NCBI RefSeq assembly: GCF_000745775.1 | Contig: NZ_JQJY01000003.1 | Location: 372,001-436,000 of the forward strand | Source of the DNA: Flavobacterium sp. ASV13 | Lineage (GTDB): Bacteria; Bacteroidota; Bacteroidia; Flavobacteriales; Flavobacteriaceae | Direction of reading: 5' to 3' | DNA: 64,000 nucleotides | Shown here: positions 36,091-44,273 of the stretch, in pieces | How the letters are laid out: each line of letters begins with the position of its first letter | How positions within the stretch are numbered: position 1 is the first letter of the stretch | Made by a program: the position numbers and the translations under genes | Notes under the pieces: model-generated | Seen by the model: the letters and a program-made list of their open reading frames with translations, nothing else | Told to the model about the DNA's origin: nothing | The model's database searches: none

Positions 36091-37362
36091 ATGACCAAAG
36101 AACGTTTAACCTCACTAGATGTATTTAGAGGATTTACCATCTTCTTAATGACAATTGTCAATAATCCCGGAAGCTGGTCTTCTATTTATCCGCCTTTAGA
36201 ACATGCTGAATGGAATGGCTGTACTCCTACCGATTTAGTTTTTCCGTTTTTCGTTTTCATAATGGGAACTGCAATTCCTTTTGCAATGCCCGTAAAACAT
36301 TTTGACGGAAGTGTTTTTAATAAAATCTTAGTTCGTTCGCTTCGAATTTTTTGTTTGGGATTATTTTTAAGCGTCTTCAGCAGAATCCATTTATTTGGTT
36401 TAGAAGGAATTCCGTTATTAGGAGTACGATTGGTAATCGCTTTTGCAGTTGCTTATGCCCTTTTAGGAAATTTTTCAATGAAAGTCAAAACGTATCTTGC
36501 CGTTGGAATCTTTTTGATATTGATTGCATTATCATTTAGCGGTCTTGAACATTTTGAAGATACCCGAATTCCAGGCGTTTTACAACGAATTGCAATTGTA
36601 TATTTCTTTACTTCTATTTTATATTTAAAGACAAATTTAAAAACACAACTTTTAGTTTTAGCCACACTTTTAATTGGATATTGGTTATTGATGGCTTTTG
36701 TTCCCGTTCCAGGATTTGGTCCTGCTAATTTTGAAAAAGGGACTAATCTAGCGGCTTGGATTGACGATACACTTTTAAACGGACATTTATGGGCATCTTC
36801 TAAAACTTGGGATCCTGAAGGAATCTTAAGCACATTACCAGCAATTGGAACTGGAATTTTAGGAATGTACATTGGTCAATTATTAAACTTATCAATCGAT
36901 AAAATTGAAATTGTCAAAAAAACAGCCATCACAGGAATTGTTTTATTAATTGGAGGTTTACTTTGGAATATCATTTTCCCGATCAACAAATCACTTTGGA
37001 CAAGTTCTTACGTTTTGTATACTGCCGGAATAGCTACCGTTTTGTTGACACTTTTATATTTTATAATTGATGTAAAAGGTTATAATAAATGGACCAAACT
37101 ATTTTTAATTTGGGGTGTAAATCCAATGATTGTATTTTTCTTTTCTGGAATAATTCCGAGGGTTTTAAGCGCTATAAAAGTTGCTGATCCAGAAATCGCT
37201 GGAGAAGAAATCAGCTTTCAAACTTCAATATACAAACACGGAATTGCTACTTGGTTTGAAAATCCATTAAACGCTTCTTTAGCTTATGCTTTATTGTACG
37301 CGACTTTCTGGTGTTTTATTTTGTGGATTTTCTATAAAAAGAAATTGATTTTTAAAGTGTAA
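36091..37362 (+). CDS. DUF5009/HGSNAT-like membrane acyltransferase (NagX-like)
   Basis: A 423-residue integral membrane protein with about 10-11 helices, starting RLTSLDVFRGFTIFLMTIVNNPG, the hallmark of the heparan-alpha-glucosaminide N-acetyltransferase/DUF5009 family. In the human enzyme acetyl-CoA on one side of the membrane is used to acetylate glucosamine on the other. NagX proteins are found in GlcNAc gene clusters of several bacteria. Here it may re-acetylate de-N-acetylated amino sugars before or during uptake, which would suit murein from organisms with deacetylated chains (inference). Last gene of the plus-strand run; a terminator follows. Confidence 0.8.
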   Translation: MTKERLTSLDVFRGFTIFLMTIVNNPGSWSSIYPPLEHAEWNGCTPTDLVFPFFVFIMGTAIPFAMPVKHFDGSVFNKILVRSLRIFCLGLFLSVFSRIHLFGLEGIPLLGVRLVIAFAVAYALLGNFSMKVKTYLAVGIFLILIALSFSGLEHFEDTRIPGVLQRIAIVYFFTSILYLKTNLKTQLLVLATLLIGYWLLMAFVPVPGFGPANFEKGTNLAAWIDDTLLNGHLWASSKTWDPEGILSTLPAIGTGILGMYIGQLLNLSIDKIEIVKKTAITGIVLLIGGLLWNIIFPINKSLWTSSYVLYTAGIATVLLTLLYFIIDVKGYNKWTKLFLIWGVNPMIVFFFSGIIPRVLSAIKVADPEIAGEEISFQTSIYKHGIATWFENPLNASLAYALLYATFWCFILWIFYKKKLIFKV

Positions 37363-37388
37363 TTCTATTTTAATTAGAATAAAATTTT

Positions 37389-37426
37389 ATTCGCATCATT
37401 GCTATTTTTAAGTCAATGATGCGAAT
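37389..37426. terminator. bidirectional intrinsic terminator
   Basis: Perfect 13-bp stem ATTCGCATCATTG (37389-37401) / CAATGATGCGAAT (37414-37426) followed by ATTTTTTT, between the convergent acyltransferase and nagA genes. Confidence 0.9.
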
Positions 37427-37445
37427 ATTTTTTTATAGTTAAAAG

Positions 37446-38567
37446 CTAAACTTCAAGATTAAGAACTTCAATTTCGCTTAGATCTTCAGAAAACTGCACA
37501 AAGCTTGCAGGAAATCCAGCCTTTATTTTTCCGATTTTATCTTCCATTCCAATTGCCGAAGCCACTCTCGTATTTGCCATTTTTATTGCTTCATCTGCTG
37601 AAACATCCAAATGATTATAAGCATTTTGTACCGCTTCTTTCATAGAAATTGTAGCGCCTGCCAAATTTCCATCTTCATTTCTGTAAAAACCATTTTCTAA
37701 ATGCGCATCAAAATTATCCCATTTAAAATTAGCTACTTTTCGCCCTAAAAATGTCGCGTCGCTGATTAAAAAGAATTTTTCCTGCTTTAAATTATATGCC
37801 ACTTTTGCTGCTGCATAATCACAATGTGCTCCATCCAAAATAATAGGCGCATACACTTTTTCGTTTTCAAAAACTGCTCCAACCAAACCCGGTTCACGAT
37901 GTCCGAATTGTGTCATTGCATTAAATAAATGTGTTACCAGATTTATTCCTTTTGAAAAATAAAATTGCGCTTCTTTGTGGGTTATTGTAGAATGTCCAAC
38001 TGAAATGATAATACCACTATCTAACAACATTTTCAGTTGTTCTTCTGTAAAACATTCAGGAGCAATTGTAATTACTTTTATAACATCTTTTCCATGTTTG
38101 ATAATTTCTTCAAGTTCTTCATTCGTTGGTTTTCGAACCTGATCAATACTGTGCGCGCCACGTTTTAACGGATTTAAAAATGGTCCTTCTAAATGCATTC
38201 CCAAAACTCCGTTATTGTATTTTGCTTTATAATCACGTACCGCATCAATTCCTTTTAAGATTGTTTCTTTTGAAGACGAAATTAAACACGGTAAAACATG
38301 CGTTGTTCCAAATTTCAAACTGGAATCATAAATATCCTGAATGGTTTCTTCATTAGGCGTTTGGCTAAAATAATATTGCTCTCCACCGTTAATCTGAATA
38401 TCAATAAAACCTGCTGCAATATGATTTCCTTTAAGGTCAATCTGTTCTATATCGTTTGGAATTTCCTTTTGTACTGAAATGATTTTTCCGTTTTCAATAA
38501 CAATAACGCCATTTTCAATTATTTCTTCACCTGTATGTACTACAGCATTTACAATCGCTTGTTTCAT
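37446..38567 (-). CDS. nagA: N-acetylglucosamine-6-phosphate deacetylase
   Basis: A 373-residue amidohydrolase from the preferred ATG at 38567 (MKQAIVNAVVHTG); an earlier in-frame start at 38594 adds nine polar residues. Motifs: HLEGPFLNPLKRGAH (metal-site Glu), SVGHSTITH (His), THLFNAMTQFGHREPG (His plus substrate loop), ILDGAHCD and ISDATFLG (catalytic Asp). It makes GlcN-6-P and acetate from GlcNAc-6-P in the cytoplasm, taking the MurQ product on to NagB. It stands alone on the minus strand at the edge of the cluster. Confidence 0.95.
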   Translation of the reverse strand: MKQAIVNAVVHTGEEIIENGVIVIENGKIISVQKEIPNDIEQIDLKGNHIAAGFIDIQINGGEQYYFSQTPNEETIQDIYDSSLKFGTTHVLPCLISSSKETILKGIDAVRDYKAKYNNGVLGMHLEGPFLNPLKRGAHSIDQVRKPTNEELEEIIKHGKDVIKVITIAPECFTEEQLKMLLDSGIIISVGHSTITHKEAQFYFSKGINLVTHLFNAMTQFGHREPGLVGAVFENEKVYAPIILDGAHCDYAAAKVAYNLKQEKFFLISDATFLGRKVANFKWDNFDAHLENGFYRNEDGNLAGATISMKEAVQNAYNHLDVSADEAIKMANTRVASAIGMEDKIGKIKAGFPASFVQFSEDLSEIEVLNLEV

Positions 38568-38716
38568 GATTTTAGTTCTGTCTTTTTCTTTCAAATTTAA
38601 AGAGTAAGATCGGATAAATTATCCACATTCACGTTATATTTTAGTGGATTTTTTAAGAATTTGAAACAATTTATTACCTGCCAAAAAGACGATATAAAAT
38701 CTGGAATTTGCACAAA

Positions 38717-38750
38717 AAAAACGGAATAGCAGTTTCGCTATTCCGTTTTT
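38717..38750 (-). terminator. intrinsic terminator of the dsbD-like gene
   Basis: Perfect 14-bp stem AAAAACGGAATAGC (38717-38730) / GCTATTCCGTTTTT (38737-38750) with a 6-nt loop, 33 bp past the stop codon. Confidence 0.9.
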
Positions 38751-38782
38751 ACAATTTAACCTTGGGTAACAATAAATAAAAA

Positions 38783-40828
38783 TTAATTAAAACTATTTTT
38801 AAAATTACAAATGCCACTTTGGAGCCAATTCAGATAATCATCGATATCTGGATTATATGCCGAAGTTTCATTTAGTGCTTCGCCTTCGTTATTTACCAAT
38901 ACGTAAAAAGGCTGAGCATTTGTTTTGTATTTAATGGTTTGGAATTCACTCCATTTTTGTCCAATATATTTAATTTTTCTGCCTGTCAATTTGGAAACAA
39001 CTTGTTCATTTTGAGGTAATTCTCTTTTATCATCAACATATAGAGAAATTAAAACAAGATCATCTTTCAAAACCTTAAGCACTTTTTTGTCAGACCAGAC
39101 ATTATCTTCCATTTTTCGGCAATTCACACAGGCATGTCCAGTAAAATCAATCATGACTGGTTTTTGCATTTTTTTGGCGTATGCCATTCCTAAATCATAA
39201 TCGGTAAAAGCGATAATATTGTGGGGTCCAAATTCTGCTCCGGCAGGTAATTTTGATGGTAATTCATCGGAATTAGTTCCTAAGCCGTTCGGAATTTCGC
39301 TGTAATTTAACGGTGGCGGAAAACCGCTTATTAATTTCAAAGGCGCACCCCAAATACCTGGAATCAAATAAATTGTAAAAGATAAAACGACGATTCCAAG
39401 ACTCAATCTCCCAACGCTGATATGCGATAACGGACTGTCATGTGGCAATTGTATTTTCCCCAATAAATACAAACTCAGCACCGCAAAAATCGCAATCCAA
39501 ATGGCTAAAAAAGTTTCCCTTTCCAGGCAATGCAATTGCAGCACCAAATCGGCATTGGATAAAAATTTAAAGGCTAAAGCCAATTCTAAAAATCCTAAAA
39601 ATACTTTTACCGAATTTAGCCATCCACCCGATTTTGGCAATGAATTCAGCCAACCCGGAAAAGCCGCAAATAAGGTAAACGGCAAAGCCAAGGCCAGAGA
39701 AAAACCAAACATTCCCATGAAAGGTGCAATTCCGCCTCTTGAAGCAGCTTCGACCAATAATGTTCCCACAATTGGGCCGGTGCATGAAAACGAAACAATT
39801 GCTAAAGCCAAAGCCATAAATAATATTCCGATAATCCCGCCTCTGTCTGCCTGACTGTCCACTTTATTAGCTAATGCATTGGGTAGCATAATTTCAAAAG
39901 CGCCCAAAAATGACATGGCAAAAACAATTAAAAGCACAAAGAAAATCAGGTTAAACCAAACATTTGTCGAAAGCGCATTCAGCGAATCGGCACCAAAAGC
40001 CCAGGTTACAACGGCTCCTAGAAAAATATAAATCGTAATAATAAAAATGCCGTAAAAAATAGCTTTTCTAATTCCCTGCGATTTGCTTTTGCTTTGTTTG
40101 GTAAAAAAACTTACCGTCATAGGAATCATCGGGAAAACACATGGCGTAAGCAAAGCAGCAAAACCAGAGAAAAATGACAATATAAAAATCGTCCATAAAC
40201 TATCTAATTCGGCTTTATTCAGCTTTTTGTGAACAACTGATTTTGTTGGTAAAACTGTCTTTTTCTGAACCGGAATTTCGGTTTTAACTTCTGCCAATAA
40301 TGAATCTGTCTTAATTTCTTCAACAACTTCAACAGGAGCAATTTCTTTTACAATTGTGGCATTGGCACTAATCGTTGCGTTTACGTCAAACTCAAGTTCA
40401 TCATAACTCGGCGGAAGGCAATTTTCATCATTGCAAACCATATATTCCACCTCTGTTTTGATTTTAAAAGACTTTTTTCCAATGTTTTTTATACGTTGTC
40501 TAAATGTAGTTTCTTTTTCAAAAAACTTAATTGACATTTTAAAAACAGGATCATTTATGGTTTTTCCTTTTTCTTCTCTTACATTTCCAATCAATTGAAA
40601 ATCTGGAGTTTTAGTAAAAACAAAATGCGTTGGAATTGGGCCGCCGTCAGAAACTTCCTGGCTGTATAAATGCCAACCTGTGTCTAAAGTTGCTTTTGCC
40701 TGCAATTCATATTCAGTATCTGAAATCTTTTCGACACTGGTTTTCCACTTAATGGGAGTATAAATTTGAGCCTTTACCATTATTGTAAACAACAACAGCA
40801 AACTCACTAAAAATATGTTCTTGTTCAT
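38783..40828 (-). CDS. dsbD: DsbD-type thiol:disulfide interchange protein
   Basis: A 681-residue inner-membrane protein with signal peptide. All three DsbD parts are visible: N-terminal alpha domain with CNDENC cysteines (about 130), an eight-helix membrane domain with TPCVFPMIPMTVSFF and FSCTGPIVG cysteines, and a C-terminal thioredoxin-like gamma domain with CVNC (about 568-571). It carries electrons from cytoplasmic thioredoxin to envelope partners such as TlpA-like proteins or cytochrome-maturation factors. Two thioredoxin-fold genes lie upstream on the same strand, and a terminator-like hairpin separates it from the M16 gene, so it may be transcribed alone or by readthrough. Confidence 0.9.
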   Translation of the reverse strand: MNKNIFLVSLLLLFTIMVKAQIYTPIKWKTSVEKISDTEYELQAKATLDTGWHLYSQEVSDGGPIPTHFVFTKTPDFQLIGNVREEKGKTINDPVFKMSIKFFEKETTFRQRIKNIGKKSFKIKTEVEYMVCNDENCLPPSYDELEFDVNATISANATIVKEIAPVEVVEEIKTDSLLAEVKTEIPVQKKTVLPTKSVVHKKLNKAELDSLWTIFILSFFSGFAALLTPCVFPMIPMTVSFFTKQSKSKSQGIRKAIFYGIFIITIYIFLGAVVTWAFGADSLNALSTNVWFNLIFFVLLIVFAMSFLGAFEIMLPNALANKVDSQADRGGIIGILFMALALAIVSFSCTGPIVGTLLVEAASRGGIAPFMGMFGFSLALALPFTLFAAFPGWLNSLPKSGGWLNSVKVFLGFLELALAFKFLSNADLVLQLHCLERETFLAIWIAIFAVLSLYLLGKIQLPHDSPLSHISVGRLSLGIVVLSFTIYLIPGIWGAPLKLISGFPPPLNYSEIPNGLGTNSDELPSKLPAGAEFGPHNIIAFTDYDLGMAYAKKMQKPVMIDFTGHACVNCRKMEDNVWSDKKVLKVLKDDLVLISLYVDDKRELPQNEQVVSKLTGRKIKYIGQKWSEFQTIKYKTNAQPFYVLVNNEGEALNETSAYNPDIDDYLNWLQSGICNFKNSFN

Positions 40829-40845
40829 GGGTAAAATTTTAGAAA

Positions 40846-40875
40846 AGAGGGCTGAATAGCAAAAAACAACCCTCT
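40846..40875 (-). terminator. probable intrinsic terminator after the M16 gene
   Basis: On the minus strand AGAGGG...CCCTCT (6-bp stem, 18-nt loop) is followed by TTTCTAAAATTTT. Moderate strength; it lies 85 bp past the M16 stop. Confidence 0.55.
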
Positions 40876-40959
40876 CGTAAAATCCGATATTACAACTAAT
40901 AATGCTTACTAATTCAAAATATCAATTGATTACGGAAGTACAAATTAAATTCTAGTAGA

Positions 40960-43770
40960 TTATTTTGAGGGTTTGAAGACAATTTGATACGAATCGGCTT
41001 TGTTTAAAAACGAATTCGCAAAATTCTGAATATCTTTTGCAGTAATGGATTTTACAATATCTTCATAATTTTTAGGATCATTCATATTGAAGTTTTCCCT
41101 AAAGTAATTGTAAAGCAGATCGCTGGTATATTTATTGAAATTTTTACTGTCCTCTCTTGACTTCAAATAATTCGTTCTCGTTTTCTCTAAATCTTCAGAA
41201 GCGATTTCTCCTTTTTTAATTTTATCAATTTCCTGATAAACAATAGGCACTAAATGATCTGCTCTATTTGCATCACAATCAAATGAAATTTCAAGTTTAG
41301 TCGTTGGTACAGGATACTTTGTAGAAACGCACTGCACATAAGCGCCATAAGTACCACCTTCTTTTTCACGAAGACTTTCTGTATACCTTAAAGTCAAAAT
41401 ATCTCCAAAAAATGATGCTAACATTTTATTCTTTTCAGAGTAAGAATAGGCTTTTGTATAGTTGATTTTTACAGCACTTTTTGGCGTTTCCATTTTAATA
41501 AAAACTTCTTTATTTATTTTTTCCGAAATCCATTTTGCTCTATTATCCTTATATCCTTCTTTACGCTTAACTCCTTGAATGCTGGCAATATATTTTTCTA
41601 ATAAAGGTTTTAAAACTTCAGGCGTTACATCACCTACTATATTGAATTCAAAATTTGACACATCGGAAAAGCGATCTTCATAAATTACTTTCATTTTATC
41701 AAAAGACAAATCATCAATGTACTTTTGGTCTATTGAATATACTCGCGGATTATTTTTTCCGTACACAGCAACTGACACACTATCTGACATTTTAGAATTA
41801 ATATCTTTTTCTTTATTTTTTAGAAAATTTTGAAATCTTTGTTTCATCAATAAAAATTTCTCCTGATCAAATCTTGGTCCCTCAAAACGCAAATAAACTA
41901 ACTGCATCATTGTTTCAATGTCTTTCACATTAGCTGACGCTGATACAAATTCAGACGAAGGACTAATTCCAACACCAGAACTAACTATTTTTCCTTTCAA
42001 TATTTTCTCTAAATCAGTATCTGAAAATGAACCTAATCCCGACATCATAGCAAAATCTGCGCAACGTTGAGCAGATGGCATATCATCACCGTCATACAAA
42101 GAAGTTCCTCCATAACTATCTGCTTGCAGACTAACCGTCTTTTTATTTTTATCAGCAAATTTATAATGCACTTTTACGCCATTGCTTAAAATATAAGTAG
42201 TCGCATCAATTTCTTTAGTTTCTTTTTCTGATACTATTTTACCTGGCTTTAAATCTGTTCCATCCATAAGTGATTTAGCCACAAAAGTATCAACATATGG
42301 CTGTAATGATGAGTCGTTTTCCGCTTTCTGAATAATATCAAAAGCTTTTTCCTGACTTAGATTTTCTTCGCCTTCTACTCCAGTTACCGTAATAACACGA
42401 TTTTGTTTTGTGTATAATTTGGCAATTTGTTCTTGAAGAATTTTGCTATCCAGACTTTTCAAAATGCTTTTCGTCATTTCAAATTCTACTTTCGGATCGG
42501 CAATTATTTCATGATCCAAATAATCGTCTTTTACCATTCCGATTACTTGTTTATGCGAAATCTCATTTAGTTTTTCTAAATAATTTTCGTAACCCGAAAT
42601 AGTTTCAGTAACGGCTCTTTCAATTTCTCCTTTTGAAAAACCAAATTTGTACGCTCTAACCCATTCGTTCATAACAGTTGTAAAAGCTTCCGCTTGTTTC
42701 CCCGGTTTCGGACTTAGGCTTAAAACAAAAACATCATTCAAACGAGAATATTTTTGATATCCAATTTGTGCTCCTTTAAAAGGACATTCCTGTTTCTGAG
42801 CCATTTCAGATAAACGATTGCTAATGATCCCAAAAGCAATGCTTCTCTGTGTTGATTTTTCTAAATCGGAAAAAGTCCCCGTTGGTTTTTCGGCAGAATG
42901 GCGAACCATGAAAGTGATATTTGAAGCCGAAATTTCTTTATCCAAAGCCAATTTAAAAGTTGGTTCTTCTTTCTCAGGAATTGCAATTTCAAAACGTTGT
43001 TTAGGATTTTGAGGCGTCGGAATATCCGCAAAAAGTTTTTTGATTTTTGCTTCAACTTCATCTGAATTAATATCTCCAACAATAGCAATCGCTTGTAAAT
43101 CGGGACGATACCAATCTTTATAAAAATCTTTTAAAACCTGATATTTAAAGTTTTTGATGATTTCCATATCGCCAATCGGCATGCGATCTGCATAAAGCGA
43201 ATTGTTGTAATAATAAGGCGCCAACTGATTGTAAATTCTTGCTCGGGCATTTTGTCTCGTACGCCATTCTTCGGTAATTACACCACGTTCGGCATCGATT
43301 TCTTCATTTGTCAGCGACAAAAAATTTGACCAATCGTGCAAAACCAGCAAACATGTATCGACAACGCTTCCATCTTTTGACGGAATATTATCTAAATTGT
43401 AAACTGTTTCGTCTGTACTTGTGTATGCATTGATATTTTTCCCGAAAACGGCTCCTTGTTTCTGAAGCGTATTCAAGATTCCTTTTCCTTCAAAATGTTT
43501 GGTTCCGTTGAAAGCCATATGTTCCAGAAAATGCGCCAAACCTTTCTGCTGGTCGTTTTCTAATATCGAACCTACATTTTGAATAATGTAATAACTCGCC
43601 GTATTTTTATTTACATCTGTTGGATAAATATAATACGTCATTCCGTTTGGAAGAACACCTTTTTTGATTTTTTGATTGACCACAATTGGGTCATTTACTT
43701 TGTAATTTTGGGCGTAACCAGAAAATATACAGCCCGTTAGCATTACAAATATTGCTACTAAATTTTTCAT
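40960..43770 (-). CDS. M16 family (insulinase/pitrilysin-type) zinc peptidase
   Basis: A 936-residue exported peptidase with signal peptide to about residue 21. The inverted zinc motif HFLEH (80-84) is intact, with a distal Glu region in EIDAERGVITEEW, and four M16 repeats follow (two active-like and two inactive-like halves). M16 enzymes cut short peptides inside a closed chamber, often in the periplasm. As part of the locus with SusCD and an aspartyl protease, it is a likely final peptide processor. It lies 48 bp after the 147-residue unknown gene and ends the run that precedes dsbD. Confidence 0.92.
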   Translation of the reverse strand: MKNLVAIFVMLTGCIFSGYAQNYKVNDPIVVNQKIKKGVLPNGMTYYIYPTDVNKNTASYYIIQNVGSILENDQQKGLAHFLEHMAFNGTKHFEGKGILNTLQKQGAVFGKNINAYTSTDETVYNLDNIPSKDGSVVDTCLLVLHDWSNFLSLTNEEIDAERGVITEEWRTRQNARARIYNQLAPYYYNNSLYADRMPIGDMEIIKNFKYQVLKDFYKDWYRPDLQAIAIVGDINSDEVEAKIKKLFADIPTPQNPKQRFEIAIPEKEEPTFKLALDKEISASNITFMVRHSAEKPTGTFSDLEKSTQRSIAFGIISNRLSEMAQKQECPFKGAQIGYQKYSRLNDVFVLSLSPKPGKQAEAFTTVMNEWVRAYKFGFSKGEIERAVTETISGYENYLEKLNEISHKQVIGMVKDDYLDHEIIADPKVEFEMTKSILKSLDSKILQEQIAKLYTKQNRVITVTGVEGEENLSQEKAFDIIQKAENDSSLQPYVDTFVAKSLMDGTDLKPGKIVSEKETKEIDATTYILSNGVKVHYKFADKNKKTVSLQADSYGGTSLYDGDDMPSAQRCADFAMMSGLGSFSDTDLEKILKGKIVSSGVGISPSSEFVSASANVKDIETMMQLVYLRFEGPRFDQEKFLLMKQRFQNFLKNKEKDINSKMSDSVSVAVYGKNNPRVYSIDQKYIDDLSFDKMKVIYEDRFSDVSNFEFNIVGDVTPEVLKPLLEKYIASIQGVKRKEGYKDNRAKWISEKINKEVFIKMETPKSAVKINYTKAYSYSEKNKMLASFFGDILTLRYTESLREKEGGTYGAYVQCVSTKYPVPTTKLEISFDCDANRADHLVPIVYQEIDKIKKGEIASEDLEKTRTNYLKSREDSKNFNKYTSDLLYNYFRENFNMNDPKNYEDIVKSITAKDIQNFANSFLNKADSYQIVFKPSK

Positions 43771-43818
43771 TTATTTATATTTTTTTTTTTACACCATCAG
43801 TTTTTATCTATAGCTATT

Positions 43819-44262
43819 TCATTCCCTAACATTACACATGTTCATAAAAATGACTCTATATTTAATACCTTTTTTGTTTTCTGAAAAATCTATAATGTAA
43901 AAAACTTTAGATCTATTGAATAATTCACATTGTATATCTTGATCATCAAATTTTTCTAAGGATTTTATTTTTACAATTTTTCCTTTATATCTCTTTAAAA
44001 AAGATTTATTAATAATCTCTTTTTCTAAAGTCAGATTTGCGTTTTTCTTGAATTCAAAACTGTAAGTATTTTTCTTGTTGTCATTAAAAACATATCGTCT
44101 ATTTTTAAACCCATCCTTTTCCTCAGGAAAATCGATCTTAACATTATATTTTCCTTCTTTAAAAGGTATATATATTGTGTCAAGTTTCTTTATCTGCTCA
44201 TAGCTCTGAGAATAAATACAACTTGAAATAAAGAGAACTATTACTATTGAAAAATTCTTCAT
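43819..44262 (-). CDS. hypothetical exported protein
   Basis: 147 residues with a signal peptide (MKNFSIVIVLFISSCIYSQ; the Cys is not in a good lipobox, so cleavage after YSQ is preferred). The mature part is Lys/Phe-rich and mainly beta-like by eye, with no family motif recognised. It lies 11 bp after the HExxH lipoprotein gene, so the pair is probably co-transcribed and may be an effector with a small partner. No function is assigned. Confidence 0.65.
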   Translation of the reverse strand: MKNFSIVIVLFISSCIYSQSYEQIKKLDTIYIPFKEGKYNVKIDFPEEKDGFKNRRYVFNDNKKNTYSFEFKKNANLTLEKEIINKSFLKRYKGKIVKIKSLEKFDDQDIQCELFNRSKVFYIIDFSENKKGIKYRVIFMNMCNVRE

Positions 44263-44273
44263 AATATTAAATT

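Noticed and set aside
39501..39854. 117-codon plus-strand frame inside dsbD, and 36453-36872 minus-strand frame inside the acyltransferase gene
   Set aside because: Both are shadow frames of membrane-protein genes with composition mirrored from the real coding strand.
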